A DNA stretch of 64,000 bases from Rhizobium mesosinicum (GTDB lineage: Bacteria > Pseudomonadota > Alphaproteobacteria > Rhizobiales > Rhizobiaceae). The position numbers were made by a program, and so were the translations under genes. The notes beneath the pieces were generated by a model. That model was not told where the DNA came from. It made no database searches and was given only the letters and a program-made list of their open reading frames with translations. Of this stretch, positions 53,678 through 61,582 are shown one piece after another (within the stretch, counting starts at the first letter, position 1; the number at the start of each line of letters is the position of its first letter). The DNA lies in NCBI RefSeq assembly GCF_019511345.1, contig NZ_JAEUAK010000010.1, positions 1-64,000 on the forward strand, read 5' to 3'.

Positions 53678-54463
53678 ATGGACGAGGAAAACATTTTGAC
53701 CGGCGGCGGACGCACTGAAGTTTCTCGACGCGGCAGTGTCATTTATCGTGAGAGCGGCCCCTGGTCTCCGACCATAGTTTTGCTGCTGAGACATCTTGAG
53801 CAGGTAGGATTCACCGCATGTCCCCGTGTCGTTGGCACCGGGTTTGACGAGCGGGGTCGGGAAACTCTGTCGTTTATCGAAGGAGAGTTTGTCCATCCCC
53901 GGCCTTGGAGCGATGAAGCTCTGCCACGCCTCGGAAACACGCTGCGACAACTCCACGAGGCAACATCTTCGTTCAAAGTTCCTGACAATGCGATCTGGCG
54001 TGAGTGGTTTGGCCGTACGCTCGACACCGGGCCGCGTGTCATTGGTCACTGCGACACCGGCCCCTGGAACATTGTCTGTCGCTCTAACACACCAATCGCA
54101 CTTATCGACTGGGAGGTTGCCGGACCGGTCGGAATAGACACTGAACTGGCTCAAGCCTGCTGGTTGAATGCGCAGCTTTACGATGACGACATAGCGGAAA
54201 GAATGAACCTTGGCTCGGCAATGGCGAGGGCGCGACAGGTTCGGTATCTGCTGGACGGTTATGGTTTTTCGAAAACGCAGCGAGACGGTTTTTTTGAGAA
54301 GCTGCTCACATTTGCAATTCATGATGCTGCCGAGCAGGCAAAAGAGGTTCACGTCACCCCCGGTACAGAAAACACAGAATCTCTATGGGCTATAACATGG
54401 CGCACCAGAAGCGCATCCTGGATGCTTCGCAACCGACAAACGCTGGAAGCGGTCTTGTCCTAG
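53678..54463 (+). CDS. Phosphotransferase (aminoglycoside/choline kinase-like) family protein
   Basis: A 261-residue APH-fold kinase-like protein. The catalytic loop is GHCDTGPWNIVC (H-x-D-x4-N) and the DFG-equivalent IALIDWEVAGP. It lacks the usual long N lobe with a clear Lys, so the fold is short. Codon use is visibly less GC-rich than in neighbours, suggesting transfer. Substrate unknown; antibiotic or choline kinase activity cannot be assigned. ATG at 53678 is used; a frame start 12 codons earlier lacks support. It converges with the Lrp gene 9 bp away. Confidence 0.8.
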   Translation: MDEENILTGGGRTEVSRRGSVIYRESGPWSPTIVLLLRHLEQVGFTACPRVVGTGFDERGRETLSFIEGEFVHPRPWSDEALPRLGNTLRQLHEATSSFKVPDNAIWREWFGRTLDTGPRVIGHCDTGPWNIVCRSNTPIALIDWEVAGPVGIDTELAQACWLNAQLYDDDIAERMNLGSAMARARQVRYLLDGYGFSKTQRDGFFEKLLTFAIHDAAEQAKEVHVTPGTENTESLWAITWRTRSASWMLRNRQTLEAVLS

Positions 54464-54472
54464 GTCGGTTGT

Positions 54473-54937
54473 TCAGCTGGCATAGCCTACGGGTATGGAC
54501 GTCCCGCTCTTCATCAGTTCCATCGAAATCGAGGCTGATACGTCGAAAAGCTCGATCCGCCGCACGATCCGCTTGTAGATGACGTCGTAATGCTCGACGC
54601 GCGGCAGCACGATCTTGAGGATGTAATCGTAATTGCCCGTCAGCCGGTGCGCCTCGACGATTTCCGGTATATCGCTGATCGCCCGCCGGAAGCTCTCCGT
54701 CCATTCGTCGGAATGATGCGCCGTCTTGACGAGCGCAAAGAGGGTCGTCGGCACGCCCATGAGCTCCCGGTCGAGCACGACGATACGCCGAGCTATATGG
54801 CCGGTCTCCTCCAGCCGCTGAATGCGCCGCGAGCAGGCCGAGACCGAAAGCGCCACCTGTTCGGCAAGGTCGGTCACGGAGACGCCTGCATTCTCCTGCA
54901 GCATATCGAGAATTCGCCTGTCGCGATCGTCGATCAT
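54473..54937 (-). CDS. Lrp/AsnC family transcriptional regulator
   Basis: A 154-residue regulator with N-terminal HTH (RDRRILDMLQENAGVSVTDLAEQVALSVSACSRRIQRLE, spread over residues 4-43) and C-terminal RAM domain (about 65-150), including DIPEIVEAHRLTGNYDYILKIV. ATG at 54937 gives the normal length. It is divergent from the aspartate/glutamate racemase gene across 150 bp, so that gene is the likely target, with amino acid as effector. Confidence 0.9.
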   Translation of the reverse strand: MIDDRDRRILDMLQENAGVSVTDLAEQVALSVSACSRRIQRLEETGHIARRIVVLDRELMGVPTTLFALVKTAHHSDEWTESFRRAISDIPEIVEAHRLTGNYDYILKIVLPRVEHYDVIYKRIVRRIELFDVSASISMELMKSGTSIPVGYAS

Positions 54938-55090
54938 GATTGCACCTCCACGCCCAAATTTTGCAAGATACCGGAAAATGACGCGAAAGATTAGCATATG
55001 TCGTAGCAAAAGCACAAACTTTGCAAACAAACGGCGCTCAATCTACCGCATTATAAGCGCATCCTAGAACACCAGAGGGAGCGAGAAATC

Positions 55091-55813
55091 ATGAAAACAA
55101 TCGGCCTGATTGGCGGCATGAGCTTTGAAAGTTCGGCAGTCTATTACCGCCTCATCAACGAGATGGTACGCGAGCGCCTGGGCGGTCTGGCTTCCGCCGA
55201 ATTGATGATGCATTCGGTGAATTTCGAGGAAATCGTTGCACTGCAGAAGGCCGGCGCCTGGGATATGGCTGCCTCGCGCCTCGGAGATGTCGCGCTGCGC
55301 CTGCAGATTGCCGGTGCTGATTGCGTGCTGATCTGCACCAACACGATGCATCTGATCGCGCCCGAGGTTGCTACACATATCTCCGTGCCGCTGATCCATA
55401 TCGTCGAAGAGACGGCAAAGACGATCCATGCCGCTGGCTGCAAGCGCCCGCTGCTGCTCGCCACGCGCTACACGATGGAGCACGGCTTCTATCGTGATCG
55501 CATGAAGAGCCTCGGTCTCGACATCGTCGTGCCTGATGCCGCCGACCGCACCACCGTCCATGACATCATCTTCAACGAGCTCTGCGCCGGTAAGGTGCTC
55601 GACAACTCGCGCGAAAAGCTGATGGCGGTGATCGAGCGCGCCCATGCCAAGGGCGCCGACAGCATCATCCTCGGCTGCACAGAAATCTGCCTTATCCTGG
55701 ATCCCGATCGGCTTCCCCTGCCCGGTTTCGACACGACGACAATCCATGCCCGCGCCGCTGTCGACTTCGCGTTCGAGGGAGAACTCGCAAACGAAGAAGA
55801 AGACGCGGCCTGA
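55091..55813 (+). CDS. Aspartate/glutamate racemase family protein
   Basis: A 240-residue cofactor-independent racemase with two catalytic cysteines: in LICTNTMHL near residue 82 and in LGCTEICLI near residue 196. The N terminus MKTIGLIGGMSFESSAVYYRLIN is the YgeA/RacX-type pattern. Substrate could be Asp, Glu or other amino acids. AGGGAG precedes the ATG. Divergent from the Lrp gene. Confidence 0.93.
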   Translation: MKTIGLIGGMSFESSAVYYRLINEMVRERLGGLASAELMMHSVNFEEIVALQKAGAWDMAASRLGDVALRLQIAGADCVLICTNTMHLIAPEVATHISVPLIHIVEETAKTIHAAGCKRPLLLATRYTMEHGFYRDRMKSLGLDIVVPDAADRTTVHDIIFNELCAGKVLDNSREKLMAVIERAHAKGADSIILGCTEICLILDPDRLPLPGFDTTTIHARAAVDFAFEGELANEEEDAA

Positions 55814-55822
55814 GTCATCAAT

Positions 55823-55843
55823 TTAGTTGACTCAGTCAAATAA
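55823..55843. promoter_or_regulatory. 21-bp palindromic operator candidate upstream of MarR-GNAT
   Basis: Arms TTAGTTGACT and AGTCAAATAA around a central C, with one mismatch to perfect symmetry. Located 32 bp before the MarR-GNAT start, it shares its consensus (TTAGTTGACT, C, and AGTCAACTAA) with the site at 7770-7790. Confidence 0.65.
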
Positions 55844-55875
55844 AGGCAGCAGGGTTTCTGTCAGGAGACCCTGCC

Positions 55876-56793
55876 ATGACCGATATTGCCCTCATCGAAT
55901 CCGCCCGCGAATTCAATCGCTTCTACACGAACTTCCTCGGCCTTCTGAACAAGGCCTATCTCGATACCCCCTTCACACTGACGGATGCGCGCGTGCTTTT
56001 CGAGATCGGCGTCCAAAATGGCGTCAATGCCGGCGCCCTCGCCCGCGACCTGCAGCTAGACCCTGCCTATCTGAGCCGCATCCTCAAGCGCTTCCGCGAG
56101 GAAGAGCTGATCGAGGCGATGCCCGATCCCGCCGATCAGCGCAGCCAGATTCTGACTATCACCGCCAAAGGACGCACCCAGTTCGAAGAGCTTGGCAGCC
56201 GCTCTAATGCCCAGATCGCTGCCCGCTTCGACACGCTGGCCGATGGCGAGCCGCAGGCCGCCGTTGCCGCCATGCATACGATCCGCGCGATCCTCGATCC
56301 GCAGGCAAAGCCGGCTGCCGCCACCATCCGGCCGCACCGCGCCGGCGACATCGGCTGGATTGTCCAGAGCCAGGGGCGTTTCTATGCCGAGGAATATGGC
56401 TGGGACCTGCGCTTCGAGGGGCTGGTCGCCGAAGTCGCCGGCAAATTCCTCGCCAATTTCGATCCCGAGAGGGAATATTGCTGGATTGCCGAGCGCGGCG
56501 GCATCAATCTCGGCTCGGTGCTGATCACCAATGGCGGCGATGGCATCGCCAAGCTTCGGCTGCTCTATGTCGACAAGGCCGCCCGTGGTCTTGGCATCGG
56601 CAAGCAACTCGTCGACGAGTGCATCGCCTTCTCCCGCCGCAAAGGCTACCGACAGATCTCGCTCTGGACCAATGACTTCCTGCACGCCGCTCGCGCCATC
56701 TATCAGAAGGCTGGTTTTCGGCTTGTCTCCGAGGAGAGACACCGCATGTTCGGGCCCGAGGCCAATGGCCAGACCTGGGTGCTCGATCTTTGA
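55876..56793 (+). CDS. MarR-GNAT fusion regulator/acetyltransferase
   Basis: A 305-residue bifunctional protein. Residues about 1-145 form a MarR winged helix (LTDARVLFEIG, ARDLQLDPAYLSRILKRFREEELI, wing DPADQRSQILTITAKG). Residues about 150-305 form a GNAT domain (TIRPHRAGDIGWIVQSQG, LLYVDKAARGLGIGKQLVDECI with the acetyl-CoA motif A, ARAIYQKAGFRL). This fusion is known in several proteobacterial groups and couples DNA binding to an unknown acetyltransferase reaction. A 21-bp palindrome lies 32 bp before the start. Confidence 0.92.
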   Translation: MTDIALIESAREFNRFYTNFLGLLNKAYLDTPFTLTDARVLFEIGVQNGVNAGALARDLQLDPAYLSRILKRFREEELIEAMPDPADQRSQILTITAKGRTQFEELGSRSNAQIAARFDTLADGEPQAAVAAMHTIRAILDPQAKPAAATIRPHRAGDIGWIVQSQGRFYAEEYGWDLRFEGLVAEVAGKFLANFDPEREYCWIAERGGINLGSVLITNGGDGIAKLRLLYVDKAARGLGIGKQLVDECIAFSRRKGYRQISLWTNDFLHAARAIYQKAGFRLVSEERHRMFGPEANGQTWVLDL

Positions 56794-56839
56794 TTTTGCC
56801 GCGTCGCGAAAATTTCGCTTGATTTGGAAACGATCATTC

Positions 56840-56849
56840 CCTAATTAGG
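56840..56849. promoter_or_regulatory. 10-bp palindrome CCTAATTAGG before the TetR gene
   Basis: A perfect short palindrome 4 bp before the ATG, in an AT-rich gap after the MarR-GNAT gene. It could be part of the TetR operator or simply chance. Confidence 0.3.
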
Positions 56850-56853
56850 CGGT

Positions 56854-57477
56854 ATGACCGTTGACGCCCTCACATCTAATGTAAAAATCCGCAGCCGAGG
56901 CCGCCCGCGCGCATTCGACATGGACGCAGCACTCGATGCGGCCTTGCGCGTCTTCTCCGAGCGAGGCTACCACGCGGCCTCGATCAGCGAGCTCACCGAA
57001 GCCATGGGCCTTGCCTCCGGCAGCGTCTACAAGGCTTTCAAGGACAAGCGCGGCATCTTCCTTGCTGCCTTCAAGCGATACCGCCAGCTCGGCCGCGGCC
57101 GGCTGGAGGCGAAGATCGCGGCAGCGAAGACCGGCCGTGAAAAGGTCTTCCAGATGGTCATGTATTACGCCGAGCTTTCCCACGGCGAAGCAGGCCTCAA
57201 GGGCTGCCTCGTCGTCGGCGGCGCGAACGATCTTTCCCTGCTGGATGGAGAAGCCGCAGAGCATGTGGCCGCCGCTTTTTCCGCCGATGAAAAGCTGATG
57301 GCCGATCTGATCCGCATCGGCCAGGCCGATGGCACCATTCCGTCCACAGTGGATGCCGATGCCACGGCCCTCACCTTTCTCTGCCTGACCAAGGGTTTGC
57401 GCGTCATCGGGAGGACGGGGCGCGGCGAGAAAGAGATGATGGCTGCGGCCGAAGCCGCAATGCGGCTCGTAACTTGA
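56854..57477 (+). CDS. TetR family regulator of the adjacent MFS gene
   Basis: A 207-residue TetR/AcrR regulator. N-terminal HTH: HAASISELTEAMGLASGSVYKAFKDKRGIF region with key motif SGSVYKAF; C-terminal ligand domain with GLKGCLVVGGANDLSLLDG. It directly precedes an MFS transporter gene in the same direction with about 90 bp, a usual repressor/efflux pair. Ligand unknown. Confidence 0.9.
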   Translation: MTVDALTSNVKIRSRGRPRAFDMDAALDAALRVFSERGYHAASISELTEAMGLASGSVYKAFKDKRGIFLAAFKRYRQLGRGRLEAKIAAAKTGREKVFQMVMYYAELSHGEAGLKGCLVVGGANDLSLLDGEAAEHVAAAFSADEKLMADLIRIGQADGTIPSTVDADATALTFLCLTKGLRVIGRTGRGEKEMMAAAEAAMRLVT

Positions 57478-57569
57478 CAACCGAAATGCGCCGTCCGGTC
57501 AGGGATCGGGTGGCGTCAGACGACAAGATTGCATTCAATCCTCCCGATCATTGCCTATTGGAGTTTCTG

Positions 57570-58778
57570 ATGAGCGTTTCAGCCACCACGCCGGATGCGG
57601 CCATGTCCCGCACCCTATCCCCCTGGCTAACCTTCCTTTTTGCCGCCTCGTGCGGCTTCGTCGCTGCCAATCTCTATTACGGCCAGCCGCTTGCCGGCCT
57701 GATCAGCACCGATCTCGGCTTCTCGCCTGCCGCAACCGGCCTCATCGTCACGCTGACGCAGATCGGCTACGGTCTCGGCCTTCTGCTTCTGGTGCCGCTT
57801 GCCGACCTCTTTGAAAATCGCCGTCTCATCCTGACGCTAACGGTTGGTTCCGCACTTGCCCTCATCGGCGCGGCCTTCTCCTCCACGCCCGGCATGTTCC
57901 TGACGGCCTCGCTCTGTATCGGCCTCGCCTCGGTCGCAGCGCAGGTCCTCGTGCCCTTCGCCGCCAGCATGGCGCCGGACGCGACGCGCGGTCAGGTCGT
58001 CGGCAATGTCATGAGCGGGCTGCTCTGCGGCATCATGCTTGCCCGACCCTTCGCGAGTCTCGTTGCCGAAGCCTCCTCCTGGCATATGGTCTATTACGTC
58101 ACCGCCGCCGTCATGATCGCACTCGGCGTCGTGCTGCGCGCCAACCTGCCGGTTCGCGTCCCGCACACGAAACTGCGTTATGGTGAGCTGCTGGCCTCCA
58201 TGGGCCATCTGGCGCTGAATTCGCGGGTGCTGCAGCGCCGCGCCCTTTATCAGGCCGGCATGTTCGGCGCTTTCAGCCTGTTCTGGACGACGGCACCGCT
58301 GCTGCTTGCAAGCCCCGCTTTCGGCATATCGCAGAGCGGCATCGCCCTCTTCGCGCTCGCTGGTGCCGCCGGTGCCGTCGCCTCGCCTATCGCCGGCCGC
58401 CTGGCCGACCGAGGCTTGACGAAGATCGCCTCGACGCTCGCGATGCTGCTCGGCATGGGTTCCTTCCTCATCAGCCAGTTCGCCGCCGATGGCTCGCTGA
58501 CGGCGCTCATCCTGCTGACGGCTGCGGCGATCCTCCTGGATTTCGGCGTGACGACCAACCTCGTCTGCGGCCAGCGCGCGATCTACGGCCTGAGCCCGGA
58601 ACATCGCGGCCGCCTGAACGGCCTCTTCATGGCAACGTTCTTTACCGGCGGCGCGATCGGTTCGGCACTCGGCGGCTGGGCCTACGCGACCGGTGGCTGG
58701 ACGCTGGCGGCCTGGATCGGCTTCTGCTTTCCGGCACTCGCCTTCCTGTTCTTCCTGACGGAAGGCCGCGAGAAGTAA
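57570..58778 (+). CDS. MFS transporter (12 TM)
   Basis: A 402-residue major facilitator with about 12 helices. Motif A-like DLFENRRLILTLTVG after helix 2, GYGLGLLLLVPLADL, and DRGLTKIASTLAML between the two halves. It resembles YnfM/AraJ-like drug or sugar-efflux proteins. The ATG at 57570 has GGAG 7 nt upstream; a longer frame upstream is not conserved. It follows the TetR gene and is bounded by a hairpin. Confidence 0.9.
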   Translation: MSVSATTPDAAMSRTLSPWLTFLFAASCGFVAANLYYGQPLAGLISTDLGFSPAATGLIVTLTQIGYGLGLLLLVPLADLFENRRLILTLTVGSALALIGAAFSSTPGMFLTASLCIGLASVAAQVLVPFAASMAPDATRGQVVGNVMSGLLCGIMLARPFASLVAEASSWHMVYYVTAAVMIALGVVLRANLPVRVPHTKLRYGELLASMGHLALNSRVLQRRALYQAGMFGAFSLFWTTAPLLLASPAFGISQSGIALFALAGAAGAVASPIAGRLADRGLTKIASTLAMLLGMGSFLISQFAADGSLTALILLTAAAILLDFGVTTNLVCGQRAIYGLSPEHRGRLNGLFMATFFTGGAIGSALGGWAYATGGWTLAAWIGFCFPALAFLFFLTEGREK

Positions 58779-58784
58779 TCAAAT

Positions 58785-58815
58785 GCGGATCAGGCGACTT
58801 GCCCGCCTGATCCGC
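58785..58815. terminator. 12-bp perfect hairpin between MFS and HxlR genes
   Basis: GCGGATCAGGCG pairs with CGCCTGATCCGC around a 7-nt loop. It separates two convergent genes and probably stops both transcripts. Confidence 0.75.
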
Positions 58816-58818
58816 TCT

Positions 58819-59244
58819 CTATTCTTCTGCATCGAAACGCAGCCTCGCGGCGCGAACCTCATCATGGTTCGCCTCAGCCCAGTTCAACAACTGTGACAGC
58901 GCCGTATAGAGTGACCGCCCAAGTTCCGTCATCCGGTATTCCACGCTCGGCGGCTTCGTCGGAAAAACCTCCCGCTCGATATAACCGTCCCGCTGCAGGT
59001 CACGCAGCGACTGGGTGAGCATGCGCTGGGAAATATCCGGGATCATCCGGCGCAATTCGCCAAAACGGTAGGGCTGCTTGGCAAGCGCTTCGAGAATCAG
59101 CGTCGACCATTTGCCACCAATCTGCTGTAACACATCACGAACCGGGCAATTGGTGAAATCCAGGCTGGCAAGGTCGATCTCACGCCGCGCACCCAGCCCT
59201 TCTTGGTCTGTTCTCGCTTTCAGATTGACGACTGTTCCGGCCAT
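58819..59244 (-). CDS. HxlR family (YtfH/QorR-like) redox-type regulator
   Basis: A 141-residue winged-helix regulator. The conserved Cys is in [17 protein letters not shown], the redox- or electrophile-sensing position in this family; the core helix is [25 protein letters not shown], and the wing [11 protein letters not shown]. It is divergent from the NmrA-type gene, as in the ytfH/ytfG (qorR/qorB) pair. A GTTCCC-TTTT-GGTAAC site lies 7 bp before its ATG. Confidence 0.92.
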   Translation of the reverse strand: MAGTVVNLKARTDQEGLGARREIDLASLDFTNCPVRDVLQQIGGKWSTLILEALAKQPYRFGELRRMIPDISQRMLTQSLRDLQRDGYIEREVFPTKPPSVEYRMTELGRSLYTALSQLLNWAEANHDEVRAARLRFDAEE

Positions 59245-59250
59245 GAGCTG

Positions 59251-59266
59251 GTTCCCTTTTGGTAAC
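59251..59266. promoter_or_regulatory. Near-palindrome GTTCCC-N4-GGTAAC, candidate HxlR operator
   Basis: Six-base arms with one mismatch, 7 bp before the HxlR gene start in the divergent gap with NmrA. Fits an autoregulated site that also controls the divergent gene. Confidence 0.45.
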
Positions 59267-59363
59267 GAACTGCCGAAAAACTGCCTTCTTTACAGTCTCG
59301 GGTCAATTCCTATTCTAGCGTTACTCTCTTTTTGAGACCACCTGTGAACCACTAGAGGATACC

Positions 59364-60245
59364 ATGAGCGAAACCATTCTCGTCACCGGCGCTGCAGGCC
59401 AGCTCGGCCAGCGTGTCATCCATCACCTGATCGAAAGCTACAAGGTCGCGCCGGCCAATATCGTCGCCGCGACCCGCAGCCCGGAGAAGCTCGCCACCCT
59501 CGCCGCCAAGGGTGTAATCACCCGCAAGGCGAATTTCGATGATGCTGCCAGCCTCGAAGCTGCCTTCGCCGGTGTCGACCGCCTGCTGATCATCAGCACC
59601 GATGCGTTGGATACGCCCGGCAAGCGCCTGATCCAGCACAAAGCCGCCGTTGCCGCTGCCGTCAAGGCCAAGGTGAAGCACATCACCTACACCTCCATGC
59701 CCGCCCCTGACAATTCGCTCGTCACCTTCGCGCCCGACCATCTCGGCACTGAAAACGCCATCAAGGAAAGCGGCATCCCCTACGCGATCGTCCGCGACGC
59801 CTGGTATCACGACAACTACATGCACAGCATGCCGCACAATCTGCAGGCCGGAAAGTGGTTCACCTCCGCCGGCGACGGCAAGATTTCGACCATCTCGCGT
59901 GACGACTGCGCGCTCGCCATCGCTTCGGTCCTCGCTGCCGGCACCACCGGCACTTACACGCTGACCGGCAAGCAGTCGCTGACTCCAAAGGAAATCGCCG
60001 CAATCGCCACTGAAGCCACCGGCAAGCCGCTGGAAGTCGTACCGGTTAGCGACGAGCAACTCGGCCAGGGCATCCGTGGCGCAGGCCTGCCGGGCTTTGT
60101 CGCCGACATGCTGGTTTCGGCCGATGCCAACATACGCGCCGGCAAGTTCGATATCGTCACCGACGATTTCACCAAGCTGACGGGCAAACAGCCGCAGTCG
60201 CTGAAGGACTACTTCATCGCCAACAAGGCCGCTCTTACCGCCTGA
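59364..60245 (+). CDS. NmrA-family NAD(P)-binding protein (QorB-like quinone reductase)
   Basis: A 293-residue atypical SDR. N-terminal nucleotide motif ILVTGAAGQLGQRVIHHLI, then RLLIISTDAL, HITYTSMPAPDNSL and GIPYAIVRDAWYHDNYM match QorB/YtfG, an NADPH-dependent quinone reductase without the classical YxxxK pair. It is divergent from the HxlR regulator, as in the known ytfG-ytfH pair, which supports an electrophile- or quinone-response role. Confidence 0.92.
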   Translation: MSETILVTGAAGQLGQRVIHHLIESYKVAPANIVAATRSPEKLATLAAKGVITRKANFDDAASLEAAFAGVDRLLIISTDALDTPGKRLIQHKAAVAAAVKAKVKHITYTSMPAPDNSLVTFAPDHLGTENAIKESGIPYAIVRDAWYHDNYMHSMPHNLQAGKWFTSAGDGKISTISRDDCALAIASVLAAGTTGTYTLTGKQSLTPKEIAAIATEATGKPLEVVPVSDEQLGQGIRGAGLPGFVADMLVSADANIRAGKFDIVTDDFTKLTGKQPQSLKDYFIANKAALTA

Positions 60246-60253
60246 GCCGGTCT

Positions 60254-60358
60254 ACAGCATCGGCTCGAAAATCGGAATCGATTTTCGGAAAGCCTGATGC
60301 GTAGATTCAAAGAGTTAGAGCGTCCTTTGTGCGTCCGAATGGACGCACGGCGCTCTAA
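60254..60358. repeat. Rhizobial intergenic repeat with two palindromes
   Basis: The first palindrome is CGAAAATCG-GAAT-CGATTTTCG at 60266-60287. The second, at 60315-60358, joins TTAGAGCG and CGCTCTAA arms outside GTGCGTCC-GAAT-GGACGCAC. I recognise this as a very common Rhizobium intergenic element. It follows the NmrA gene directly. Confidence 0.7.
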
Positions 60359-60395
60359 GGCTCGCCCTTGCATCCACCAAGGGCGGGCCTTTTTT
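60357..60395 (+). terminator. Terminator after the NmrA gene
   Basis: AAGGC-TCGCCCTTG pairs with CAAGGGCGGGCCTT around a 6-nt loop, followed by TTTTTT; it ends right at the pdxJ stop. Confidence 0.8.
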
Positions 60396-60396
60396 G

Positions 60397-61149
60397 TCAG
60401 ATTTTCTGGCCGCAGGCCCGGCAGAAGCGGCGCACCGTTTCCGCCATACCATATTCCAGCGCATCGGCCGTCAGCCCGTGGCCGATCGAAACCTCCGCAA
60501 GACCGGGAATGCGCTTCACCAGCGCGGGCAGGTTTGCCACCGTAAGGTCATGACCGGCATTGACAGCGAGTCCAAGCGCAATCGCCGCATCCGCCGTCTT
60601 GCCAAGCCCTTCGAGGATCGGTTCGGCACGTTCCGGCGCATCATAGCAGCCGCCATAGGGGCCGGTATAAAGCTCGATCCGATCGGCACCCGTCGCTTTT
60701 GCCGCTTTAACCGCCCCCGCGTCGCCGTCGCCATCGGCAAAGAGCGAAACACGGCATCCCATTTTTTTCAGCCGCGATACCACATCAGTCAACAACGCCT
60801 GATGCTTGCGGAAATCCCAGCCATGGTCGGAAGTTGCCTGCGACGGATCGTCGGGCACCAGCGTCACCTGCTCCGGCTGCGCTCCGGCGCAAAGCTCCAG
60901 GAATTCCTCCGTCGGATAGCCCTCGATATTGAATTCGGCTTCCGGAAACTCGTCGTCGATCAGATTTCGGATCACGGGCAGATCGGAAAAGCGGATATGC
61001 CGCTGGTCCGGCCGCGGATGCACGGTCAGCCCCGAAGCGCCGGCGGCAAGCGCGATGCGCCCAAGCCCTTCCACGCTTGGCCAGGGCAGATCGCGCCGGT
61101 TGCGCAGCATGGCGATGGCATTGAGGTTCACGGAGAGTTTGGCGGGCAT
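60397..61149 (-). CDS. pdxJ: Pyridoxine 5'-phosphate synthase PdxJ
   Basis: A 250-residue cytoplasmic enzyme that condenses 3-amino-2-oxopropyl phosphate with deoxyxylulose 5-phosphate to pyridoxine 5'-phosphate. The protein begins [17 protein letters not shown], has [74 protein letters not shown] and [14 protein letters not shown]. All match PdxJ at normal length. It stands alone; the product serves the several PLP enzymes in this window as everywhere else. Confidence 0.97.
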   Translation of the reverse strand: MPAKLSVNLNAIAMLRNRRDLPWPSVEGLGRIALAAGASGLTVHPRPDQRHIRFSDLPVIRNLIDDEFPEAEFNIEGYPTEEFLELCAGAQPEQVTLVPDDPSQATSDHGWDFRKHQALLTDVVSRLKKMGCRVSLFADGDGDAGAVKAAKATGADRIELYTGPYGGCYDAPERAEPILEGLGKTADAAIALGLAVNAGHDLTVANLPALVKRIPGLAEVSIGHGLTADALEYGMAETVRRFCRACGQKI

Positions 61150-61582
61150 GGCGATATCCGTCTGGGGTGGAGACTGGCCCTGCTTTTAAGGCAAGCCGCC
61201 CGCGAACGCCAATGAGATTCGCGCATGCATTCATGCCTGCCCTTCATGGTCGCGCGCGCCACGGCGGTCGACATCATGGACGTACCGAGAATAGTAACTT
61301 CCGTTCCGTCAAAAGAGCATTCATCAGAGACGGCCAACCGCGTGGTTCTATTTTACCACACACAAAGCAGATGCCGCAACATTGCTATCCCATTTGAAAA
61401 CGGTTATTTTTAGCACTTACAAAAGAAACCGTCCGCGCATATTGTGGGCACTGCGTAACGAGTAAGTACGCCGAGTACTGCTTCTTCCAACGACAAGAAC
61501 GCTAGAGGAAACCCCGCTCGCCGCGCTCCGGAAGCAACTGGCAAAGCCGCATGAGGTGCAACTATCTGCCCCAGGAGGGTTC
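61150..61582. other. 433-bp intergenic region between pdxJ and the MerR-type gene
   Basis: Divergent promoter region with no visible gene. The part 61310-61440 is AT-rich and may hold the promoter of the MerR-type gene. A strong ribosome site (AGGAGGG) precedes its ATG. Confidence 0.5.
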
